DNA from: Fulvivirga sp. M361
GTDB taxonomy: Bacteria; Bacteroidota; Bacteroidia; Cytophagales; Cyclobacteriaceae
Assembly: GCF_007097395.1 (NCBI RefSeq)
Contig: NZ_VKDC01000006.1
Span: forward strand, 520,073 to 584,072
Reading direction: 5' to 3'
DNA: 64,000 nucleotides
Shown: piece after piece, positions 57,173 through 64,000 of the stretch
Numbering within the stretch: position 1 is the first letter of the stretch
Layout: each line of letters starts with the position of its first letter
Notes under the pieces: generated by a model
Told to the model about the DNA's origin: nothing
The model's database searches: none
Seen by the model: only the letters and a program-made list of their open reading frames with translations
Position numbers and translations under genes: made by a program

Positions 57173-58957
57173 ATGAAGTTGCTATTTCAGTACCTTAAGC
57201 CTTACACCGGGTTGATCTTCCTGGCCCTCTTTTTTGCTGTGGTGAATAATGCCTTCAATTTTCTCAACCCCTACATCCTGGGCAACAAGCTGATTGACCC
57301 GTTTGCCAGTAACGTAGCCTATTTTAAAGACAATGGACTGGAAAATGAGTTTTACAAAGGTGTTTTGACAGGTATGTTGATGATCGCCATCGTTAGTACG
57401 GTTTCCTGGATTGCCAAAGGCTATCAACATTTTTACCTGAATGTGATCGTTCAGAAGTTCGGCGCTAATCTTTACGTTGATGTGCAGCAACATACCATGT
57501 CATTGCCTTACCAGGATTTTGAAGACCACCAAAGTGGAGAGATCCTGGCTGTATTACAACGGGTGAGGGTAGACTGTGAAAAGTTCATCACCAAGTTCGT
57601 TACGGCTGGTATTGAAATACTGATAGGCATTACCATTGTAAGTATCATTGCTTTTCAACTCAGCCCTCTTCTGGTGGTTGTATACCTGTTTGGGATTGTG
57701 TTAATGTACCTGTTTACCAGGTTTGTGAGCAGCAAAATAAAAGGTATTCAGAAAACCATTGTAGACAAGACCACGGCACTGGCCGGGGCGGCCACAGAGT
57801 CCATCCGGAATATAGAATTGGTAAAAGGGCTTGGGCTTATCCAACAGGAAGTCAATCGATTTAAAGGGATTACATTCAATATCTTAGGAGAGGAGATCAA
57901 AAAGCTTAAAAGCATACGACTGATCGGCTTTGGCTATCATGCTTTTGTACATACACTGCAACAAACCATCATTTTCCTGCTCTTACTGTTCGTATTTTAC
58001 GGTAGGATGACGGTTGGTCAGCTTCTGATGATGCAACTGTACTTTTATTTTATCCTGGGTGCCATGGAAGGGTTAGGAGAGGTAATTATATCCTTTCGTG
58101 AAGCACAAGCCTCCCTTTCAAATTTAAGCCAGCTGATGGATAAGCCTGTAGAGATCCAGCCTGAAAAGCCTGAGAGAATAGACTCCATTTCGGGCCTGCG
58201 GTTTGAACACGTCAATTTCCAACACAGGTCTGCCAGACAGCTAACGCTCAAAAATATAGATTTTGAAGCATCCACCGGAGAAACGATTGCATTCGTAGGG
58301 CCTTCAGGATCAGGAAAGACCACTCTGGTAAAGCTACTGATCGGGCTTTATACACCAAGCCATGGCAAGGTCTTAATAAATGGCTATGATAGCGTGGATA
58401 TAAATACCAATGAACTTCGTTGTCAGATAGGTTTGGTTACCCAGGATACACAACTTTTTTCCGGTACGATCAAAGAAAACCTGTTATTTGTAAGCCCGGA
58501 AGCCACTGACGAAATGTTACTGGAGGCTTTGGAAAAAGCAGCCTGCAACGAATTGCTAAAGCGGGCAAAGTGTGGTTTGGACACCCGAATAGGAGAGGGA
58601 GGACTCAAATTATCAGGTGGAGAAAGGCAACGGCTTTCCATTGCCAGATCACTACTGCGAAAAACCAGTTTATTGATATTTGACGAGGCGACTTCTTCGC
58701 TTGATTCCATAACCGAAGAGGGTATAACGCATACTATTCGTCGTGTTACAGCCAGTAAAGAATTCATTACACTGCTTATCGCGCACCGGCTTTCCACCGT
58801 CATGTTTGCCGACCGTATCTATGTGCTTGAAAAAGGAGAGGTAATCGAAGCTGGTAATCACCACGAACTGATCCGTCAAAAAGGGTTATACTTTGCCATG
58901 TGGCGTCAACAGATCGGTGAGGTTAAAGAGCAGGAAATGAACTTGACGACCTCTTAA
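57173..58957 (+). CDS. ABC exporter (fused TMD-NBD half-transporter)
   Basis: 594 residues. The first ~320 residues are a six-helix exporter membrane domain (LFQYLKPYTGLIFLALFFAV; EDHQSGEILAVLQRV). The ATPase has Walker A FVGPSGSGKTTLVK near 376, Q-loop LVTQDTQLFSGT, signature LSGGERQRLSIARSLL near 479, Walker B LLIFDEATSSLD near 505 and H-loop IAHRLST. A homodimer is expected. It begins 5 bases after the aldo/keto reductase and ends 7 bases before a type II thioesterase gene, so it is part of the operon and probably exports the product. No peptidase (C39) domain. Confidence 0.95.
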   Translation: MKLLFQYLKPYTGLIFLALFFAVVNNAFNFLNPYILGNKLIDPFASNVAYFKDNGLENEFYKGVLTGMLMIAIVSTVSWIAKGYQHFYLNVIVQKFGANLYVDVQQHTMSLPYQDFEDHQSGEILAVLQRVRVDCEKFITKFVTAGIEILIGITIVSIIAFQLSPLLVVVYLFGIVLMYLFTRFVSSKIKGIQKTIVDKTTALAGAATESIRNIELVKGLGLIQQEVNRFKGITFNILGEEIKKLKSIRLIGFGYHAFVHTLQQTIIFLLLLFVFYGRMTVGQLLMMQLYFYFILGAMEGLGEVIISFREAQASLSNLSQLMDKPVEIQPEKPERIDSISGLRFEHVNFQHRSARQLTLKNIDFEASTGETIAFVGPSGSGKTTLVKLLIGLYTPSHGKVLINGYDSVDINTNELRCQIGLVTQDTQLFSGTIKENLLFVSPEATDEMLLEALEKAACNELLKRAKCGLDTRIGEGGLKLSGGERQRLSIARSLLRKTSLLIFDEATSSLDSITEEGITHTIRRVTASKEFITLLIAHRLSTVMFADRIYVLEKGEVIEAGNHHELIRQKGLYFAMWRQQIGEVKEQEMNLTTS

Positions 58958-58964
58958 AATTACT

Positions 58965-59717
58965 ATGTCTAAGACCACTTTGTTTTTACTGCCATATGCC
59001 GGTGGGGGTAGCCGGTCATACCATTGCTTTGAAAAATATTCAACTCATACTGACCTGGTACTTCACTCATTGACCTTACCAGGACGCGAGTCCCGGTTCG
59101 ATGAGTCACCCTTATCCTGTCTGGAGGACATGGTTGAAGACTTGTTTCTCCAGATGGCAAAAGTACTTCCATCCACCTATGCACTCTACGGGCATAGTAT
59201 GGGCGCGCTTTTGAGTTATCTGCTGGCAAGAAAGATTTATGACGAAAAATGGCCCCCTCCGCAACATTTATTCGTCTCAGGAAGGCAGGCACCCTCTGTG
59301 CCCCACCATAATTCAACGTTACACAGGCTACCCGGTAATGAGTTCAGAAAGCAGTTGATGCATTATGGCGGGTTACCGTCATCCGTTATTGGCAATCCAA
59401 AGCTGCTGGCACTTTTTGAGCCGTATATCCGGGCAGATTTCAAAGCGGTAGAGACTTATCATCACTCTGAGTCAGTGCCTCTGGATCTGCCGATATCAGT
59501 ATTTTTAGGACGTTCGGATGTCGTATCTTTTACCGATGGCATGTTATGGGACATAGAAACCAATGCCACATTCGACATTCAATACATGCCAGGCAAACAC
59601 TTCTTTATTTTCCATAACACTGAAGCCCTGATCAATTTTTTCAGCCTGAAGTTCCAACTCTCCGGGTATGAGTCACAGGCCATTAAAAACCCCCAAACCA
59701 ATATATCACCCGTTTAA
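58965..59717 (+). CDS. Type II thioesterase
   Basis: 250 residues. GrsT-like pattern: LFLLPYAGGGSRSYHCF, LPGRESRFDE, nucleophile YGHSMGALLSYLLAR (Ser78), Asp in FLGRSDVVSF, His in MPGKHFFIF. Type II thioesterases free carrier domains that carry the wrong acyl group or a stalled chain, so this is an editing enzyme for the two NRPS proteins. It begins 7 bases after the ABC exporter. Distinct from the docking-domain thioesterase at 55023. Confidence 0.94.
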   Translation: MSKTTLFLLPYAGGGSRSYHCFEKYSTHTDLVLHSLTLPGRESRFDESPLSCLEDMVEDLFLQMAKVLPSTYALYGHSMGALLSYLLARKIYDEKWPPPQHLFVSGRQAPSVPHHNSTLHRLPGNEFRKQLMHYGGLPSSVIGNPKLLALFEPYIRADFKAVETYHHSESVPLDLPISVFLGRSDVVSFTDGMLWDIETNATFDIQYMPGKHFFIFHNTEALINFFSLKFQLSGYESQAIKNPQTNISPV

Positions 59718-59728
59718 ATAGTAAGACC

Positions 59729-60553
59729 ATGTTCGATAAAAAAGACCCCCTGATTTCTTGTTTATGCGTTACGGACCATCGTGTTCATTACCTTCAAAGA
59801 GCTGTGACCTGCTTTCACGGTCAGAGCTACCTCAATCGTGAAATGGTGATCATTTGCAAAGAAAATGATCAGGCCACGATACACTACATAGAGACTTTCA
59901 ACGACCCGACACTGAGGCTTGTCAAAGTGTCAGCCACTCATTCTTTTACACTGGGAGAGCTTAGGAATATATCCATTGAAAATGCCAGAGGCAAATATTT
60001 TTGCCAATGGGACGACGATGACTGGTATCACCGCGATCGTTTAAAGACCCAGTTTGAAGCTACGGAAGGCAATCTCCACCCTTCTTCCATGCTCACCAAT
60101 TTGATCATATATGATATCCCTGAAGAGCAGGCTTATTTTTCTAATTTCAGACTTTGGGAAAACAGTGTCTTCGGGCTGCGGTCTCTCTATCAACAGGTGC
60201 GTTACGAGTCACTCAATATATCCGAAGACCATGAATTTATGAACCGGTTACTGATCACCAGCAGAGTCTACCCCACCATTGCCAGCAACCTGTACATTTA
60301 CGTATGTCACGGACGAAATACATGCAATAAAGAGCATTTTGATATGTTATTCGGAAACTCCCAGCCCTTTTCATCCCGCATGTCCCAATTGATCGGGAAT
60401 ATCCTTCATAGTCATTATTCACACGGTCAGGCCAGTGACTTGTTGAATTCGAACGATTTTAAACAAGAGATTAACTATTTCTATGCAAGGGGTCAAATGT
60501 TACTGGAGGAAAAAAATAAAAACCCTATCGATGAGTTGCTAAAAGGTTTATGA
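59729..60553 (+). CDS. GT2-family glycosyltransferase
   Basis: 274 residues. GT-A fold N-terminus PLISCLCVTDHRVHYLQRAV, middle LRNISIENARGKYFCQWDDDDWYHRDRL with the DxD metal-binding motif, and a C-terminal part without transmembrane helices. Closest in style to short GT2 enzymes in cell-surface or natural-product loci. It starts 11 bases after the type II thioesterase and is the last gene of the operon before the MITE-like element. Likely adds a second sugar to the product; acceptor unknown. Confidence 0.88.
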   Translation: MFDKKDPLISCLCVTDHRVHYLQRAVTCFHGQSYLNREMVIICKENDQATIHYIETFNDPTLRLVKVSATHSFTLGELRNISIENARGKYFCQWDDDDWYHRDRLKTQFEATEGNLHPSSMLTNLIIYDIPEEQAYFSNFRLWENSVFGLRSLYQQVRYESLNISEDHEFMNRLLITSRVYPTIASNLYIYVCHGRNTCNKEHFDMLFGNSQPFSSRMSQLIGNILHSHYSHGQASDLLNSNDFKQEINYFYARGQMLLEEKNKNPIDELLKGL

Positions 60554-60600
60554 AATAAGTTGAAGTCGTGTGAAGAAATAAACATAGATGCTGGGACCTA

Positions 60601-60848
60601 CTAGTCCTACCTTGTCACATTTATTTTTTTATTAATCAATTATTTAACTATGAAAGTCAGCTTTCGGTAATATTGAGTCGTGCGTATTGTTTGGCGGGGA
60701 AACACTGTCTGTAGGTGCGAAGCACCCAATACCCTTCGGAAAGAAAACAAATTTCACCGCTAGCCAGTAACCTACTCACGACTTAAGACTCACGACTTCA
60801 TACTATTATCTGGTTATCAGTCACTTAAATCTGACAAGGTAGTACTAG
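60601..60848. repeat. MITE-like element with 23-nt terminal inverted repeats
   Basis: The left end, 60601-60623, and the right end, 60826-60848 on the reverse strand, match at 21 of 23 bases (both begin CTAGT, then C or A, CTACCTTGTCA, then C or G, ATTTA). The interior is 202 bases without an open frame of interest and includes a tight hairpin GGTGC-GAA-GCACC near 60715. It occupies most of the gap between two convergent genes. No transposase is encoded; target-site duplication was not resolved. Confidence 0.6.
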
Positions 60849-60888
60849 CGCAAAGAAGGGGAAGGAAAGGTGAATGACAAGGCCTTGT

Positions 60889-61590
60889 TTAAACGAACCT
60901 CTCCCTAAACTGCAAATTAAACATACCATACAGCAGGCAAAGCAGCGTAGCTACAACGAGGTATACCCGATTTTTGAAGATAACCGTTAGCCAGATGAAT
61001 TCACTCATGCCCCGCGGTTCGCTAAAAGGATTGAGGAAAACATTGTATTGGCTGTATTCTAAAGGCTCTGCAAATACAAAAAAGAGAAATGCTACAATGA
61101 CGACAACGATAGCCGTGCCATTGCCATTCCTGATCAGCGTAGAGACCATAAAGGCCAGAGCAGAAAGAAAGGTGATGGGAAAGAGTACCTGACCGAGTAT
61201 GGGTAAGATGCTAAAGCGATAGAGGGTAAGATTAGCCACATGCCCTAACACATAAAGAATAACAAAAGCTACCCCTATGGTCAATACAAACCGGACGAGC
61301 CATACTTTATAGCGGTAATTAGGGATCCCAAAAATAGTTTCCAGCATCTTAGAGTCATCATCATTCTGAATACCATAGGCCATTGGGTAGAAAATCAACA
61401 AGAGACCGGGAAAGACCAGGAACCCATAGATCACAGCCTCATTGAAATTGGGATCTTCGAAAATAGTAATGGTAATGATGACCGCGAAGAATAGAAATGC
61501 CGCTAATACGAAGTAAACGAACTTATTCGCAAATATCACCTTTACATTGTATGTGATAAGTCTATACAGTAGCAGCAGATAACTTTTCAT
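60889..61590 (-). CDS. ABC-2-type transporter permease
   Basis: 233 residues with about six hydrophobic helices, N-terminus MKSYLLLLYRLITYNVKVIF. It lacks large soluble domains. A segment with DDDSKMLETIFGIPNYRYK, a usual amphipathic stretch between helices in ABC-2 permeases, is present. The start lies inside the 3' end of the upstream RND-ABC fusion gene (29-base overlap, different frame), so the two are translationally coupled, and the permease probably works with the ABC ATPase domain of that protein. Cargo unknown. Confidence 0.86.
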   Translation of the reverse strand: MKSYLLLLYRLITYNVKVIFANKFVYFVLAAFLFFAVIITITIFEDPNFNEAVIYGFLVFPGLLLIFYPMAYGIQNDDDSKMLETIFGIPNYRYKVWLVRFVLTIGVAFVILYVLGHVANLTLYRFSILPILGQVLFPITFLSALAFMVSTLIRNGNGTAIVVVIVAFLFFVFAEPLEYSQYNVFLNPFSEPRGMSEFIWLTVIFKNRVYLVVATLLCLLYGMFNLQFRERFV

Positions 61591-64000
61591 GTCCTTTTTT
61601 ACTTTTACTTTTCATCAGCCATAGATAAGCATCTTCCAGATTTGCTCTTACCTGTACGGCATCTTCTCTCGGTTTCGAGGCAGACAAACACTTCACTCTG
61701 ATCTCCTGGCCTTCACGCATATGATGAACAATGACATAGTCGTCTTTCACGTGTTCAAATTCATCCTGTAATACATTAAATTCCCACACCTTATCCCTGG
61801 CCAGCTCAGCCATAGAGGTGGGGCTTCCCATATATTCTATACTACCGGAGATCAATACCGCCAGGTTATTACAACTACTGGCAATGTCCTCTATGATATG
61901 TGTGGAGAATACCACGATACGTTCACGGCTCAGCTCTACCAGCAGGTTTCTGAACCTGATGCGTTCCAGGGGGTCAAGCCCTGCAGTAGGTTCATCCACC
62001 ACGAGTATTTTAGGTAAGTGAAGAAGGATCTGTGCGATACCAATACGCTGTTTCATACCGCCGGAAAACGAACCTATCTTCTTGTGCTGGTGCTCATCCA
62101 TATGGACCGCCTCTAATACATACTGCACCCGGGCTTCTCTTTTCTCTTTGTTCGTGATCTTTCTTAAAATGGCCTGGTAATCCAGGAATTGATATGGGGT
62201 CATGTTTTCGTACGTGCCAAAAGCTTGCGGCAAATAACCGATTAATCCCTGTAATTCCTCTCTATGCGATGTGGTGTCATATCCATTGATCCATATCTTG
62301 CCATAACTCTGGTCCATAATACCGCACAATATTCGCATCAACGTAGTTTTACCGGCACCGTTAGGTCCGAGTAATCCGAACATGCCCTGTTCAATCGTTA
62401 AATTCACACCTTTGAGCGCTTTGAACTGTCCCTTTTTAGGGTTTAAAAACGGAATGGCCAGCAAGAGTTTATAGTATAACCGTCTGATCTTCTTAAACCT
62501 TCCTTGTATCTGTTGTATATCAACAGGTTTTTCAGCCAATCTTCGTGCAACATGGACAAGGAATAACCCTATGAACCATAACACTATCAGGAATAAGCCT
62601 ATTCCTTTAGCGTTGACATCGGCGTAAAGGTAGGTGGCGCTGATCAATGGAAATCCCCAAAACAGGAGCGAGTAGGCAAATTGTAAAAGTTTATATCTTC
62701 TATTATTAGCCAAATGCATTACCTCATGATACATGGACAGTAGTAGAGCATGCAGTCCGGTCATAAAGAGCAACTGCCAGAATGCTTTGTCCAAAAAGAA
62801 GTAAACGAAGTAAATGAGAAAGCCAATTAACGCTCCTTGCCAGATAAGGTTTTGAAGTATTGATCGCACAGATACCGTAACCTCACCACGGGTTTCAAAC
62901 AGGTGCTTGTTACCTTTCCACTCCCTGATCCACCTTCGGTCCCGGCCGTATACTTTGGTCAGGTGCTGTATACGGATGCTCATTTTTTCATCCTGACCTA
63001 TTATTTTTGCATTGGCTTGTTTCAGCGAGGTCATAATAAAATGTGTTCCGCCCGGAATGAGAATGATAGCTGCAAGGAACCAGATCAATTGCCAAAGCAT
63101 ACCTTCGACTTCGAGATAGATAAACAGGCCGGTAGATACCATGAGTAAGATCTGTATGATCTTAATGACTGGTTTTAATTTTCTGAACCAATCCAGCACA
63201 CTTTCCAGTCCTGCACTCATGGTCGGGATATAGACCAGGGTGAGTATGGTGGCAAATGCCAGTCCACCCATTACGGTCACGGCAAAAGGCTGCCCGATGC
63301 TGGTAACATATTCTGCTTCTCCCAGTGCCAAAGGGAGCATGGCCACCATCGTAGTAATAGAGGTGATCAGTATGGGTCTGATCCTGGAGATACCACTCAT
63401 GATCAACGCACGGTATTTGTCATAGCCTCTTCTTCTGAGTATACGGGAATAGTCGATAAGGATAATACCATTGTTCACCACCACTCCGAGTAAGATCAGG
63501 AAGCCAATCAACGTATTGGCATTCATAAGTGAGTTACCGGTAAACGTAAGCCCGAGGAATGCACCGATGCCGGCCAGGGGAATAGAGAACATGATAACAA
63601 TGGGAAGATAGAGCGATTCGAATACAGCTGCGAGAATCATAAAGATGATCACCACAGCAGCAAAGATCAGGAAGTAGAATTCGTCAAACAGGCCTTCGTC
63701 ATGAATGACATCCACCAGGACGCCCGAGGGTATATTCACACTGCTTACCAGTTGATCGATCTCTACTCTTGAAGCTTCCAGCAAGGATTCGGAATTGATT
63801 ACTTCTTCTATAAAATGGTAGGTAATTTCTATCCGCTTTTCCTGGTTTAACCGGGTAATAGCGCTTTCACCAGTCGAATAGATTACAGCGCCGATGTCTG
63901 AAAGTTCATGTATGGCGCCGGTGCTACTGGTAATTGTCATGGCCCTCAGGTCTTTCATGCCTTTGGCTACCAGGTCTTCCTGGTTTTGTGTTCTTATGGT
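61562..64000 (-). CDS. RND efflux pump fused to ABC ATPase, 5'-partial
   Basis: The frame stays open to the window edge at 64000, so the N-terminal half lies outside. Counting from ATG 63958: residues 1-90 are the end of an RND porter domain; about 95-255 are RND helices 8-12 (LAAVFESLYLPIVIMFSIPLAG, GVVVNNGIILIDYSRILRRRG minus ends, RPILITSITTMVAMLPLALG); then two more helices (about 260-310). From 326 an ABC ATPase begins (MSIRIQHLTKVYG), is interrupted by about 160 residues with several helices and HEVMH (411-415), and resumes at about 505 with ALKGVNLTIEQ, Walker A GLLGPNGAGKTT (about 525), signature FSGGMKQRIGIAQ, Walker B LVVDEPTAGLD and H-loop FSTHIIEDIA. All in one continuous frame. 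Confidence 0.85.
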   Translation of the reverse strand, partial: TIRTQNQEDLVAKGMKDLRAMTITSSTGAIHELSDIGAVIYSTGESAITRLNQEKRIEITYHFIEEVINSESLLEASRVEIDQLVSSVNIPSGVLVDVIHDEGLFDEFYFLIFAAVVIIFMILAAVFESLYLPIVIMFSIPLAGIGAFLGLTFTGNSLMNANTLIGFLILLGVVVNNGIILIDYSRILRRRGYDKYRALIMSGISRIRPILITSITTMVAMLPLALGEAEYVTSIGQPFAVTVMGGLAFATILTLVYIPTMSAGLESVLDWFRKLKPVIKIIQILLMVSTGLFIYLEVEGMLWQLIWFLAAIILIPGGTHFIMTSLKQANAKIIGQDEKMSIRIQHLTKVYGRDRRWIREWKGNKHLFETRGEVTVSVRSILQNLIWQGALIGFLIYFVYFFLDKAFWQLLFMTGLHALLLSMYHEVMHLANNRRYKLLQFAYSLLFWGFPLISATYLYADVNAKGIGLFLIVLWFIGLFLVHVARRLAEKPVDIQQIQGRFKKIRRLYYKLLLAIPFLNPKKGQFKALKGVNLTIEQGMFGLLGPNGAGKTTLMRILCGIMDQSYGKIWINGYDTTSHREELQGLIGYLPQAFGTYENMTPYQFLDYQAILRKITNKEKREARVQYVLEAVHMDEHQHKKIGSFSGGMKQRIGIAQILLHLPKILVVDEPTAGLDPLERIRFRNLLVELSRERIVVFSTHIIEDIASSCNNLAVLISGSIEYMGSPTSMAELARDKVWEFNVLQDEFEHVKDDYVIVHHMREGQEIRVKCLSASKPREDAVQVRANLEDAYLWLMKSKSKKGHEKLSAATV

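Noticed and set aside
60715-60727. GGTGCGAAGCACC hairpin as a terminator
   Set aside because: No T-run follows; it is better explained as part of the MITE-like interior.

Overview
The window looks like a chromosomal segment of a Bacteroidota bacterium, most plausibly a marine or environmental member of the Cytophagales. The evidence is a SusC/SusD pair driven by a hybrid two-component system, a type IX secretion C-terminal domain, a UpxY/NusG-like antiterminator, tandem FtsX/MacB-like permeases, and a rhodopsin with a Brp/Blh retinal synthase. No rRNA, tRNA, CRISPR array or transposase gene was seen. All calls come from reading the sequence and translations; no database search was possible.

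Layout. (1) 1-6583: the 3' part of a large Tc-toxin B/C-type (SpvB/TcdB/RHS) protein with a variable C-terminus, whose stop codon overlaps the start of a small lipoprotein gene. This looks like a toxin tip with a candidate immunity partner. (2) 7336-26654: a polysaccharide utilization locus. A hybrid sensor/AraC regulator is followed by an operon of susC, susD, GH88 unsaturated uronyl hydrolase, GH2, a right-handed beta-helix protein with Ig-like repeats and a T9SS tail, an esterase-like hydrolase and a second beta-helix protein. The operon ends in a bidirectional terminator shared with a convergent IPT/TIG surface lipoprotein. The gene set points to a uronic-acid-containing polysaccharide cut by lyases. 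(3) 26904-29193 (minus): a GbsR-type regulator, Blh and a green-type DTE proton-pumping proteorhodopsin in one apparent operon. (4) 29532-32893: alpha-glucan genes, namely GT4, a GH57-like protein lacking its usual nucleophile, a stand-alone CBM48 protein and an orphan PDZ protein. (5) 33386-39555: two MacB/FtsX-like permeases around a UpxY/NusG-like antiterminator.

(6) 39814-60553: a natural-product operon, all on the plus strand. It encodes a chorismate-lyase-like protein, a stand-alone ANL ligase, a carrier protein, an MGT glycosyltransferase, NRPS A-T-C, a SAM methyltransferase, a HemN-like radical SAM enzyme, NRPS C-A-T-C-A-T, a free thioesterase with an N-terminal TubC-like docking domain, an aldo/keto reductase, an ABC exporter, a type II thioesterase and a GT2 glycosyltransferase. 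The counts (one aryl starter, three amino-acid A domains, three C domains, four carriers) fit an aroyl-tripeptide, probably 4-hydroxybenzoyl-capped, glycosylated and methylated or otherwise modified by the radical SAM enzyme.

(7) 60601-60848: a MITE-like element with 23-nt terminal inverted repeats, related to a repeat near 35865. (8) 60889-64000 (minus): an ABC-2 permease and, overlapping it, an open-ended gene fusing the C-terminal half of an RND efflux pump to an ABC ATPase. The ATPase domain is itself split by a membrane insertion carrying an HExxH motif. This fusion and the NRPS operon are the most unusual things in the window.
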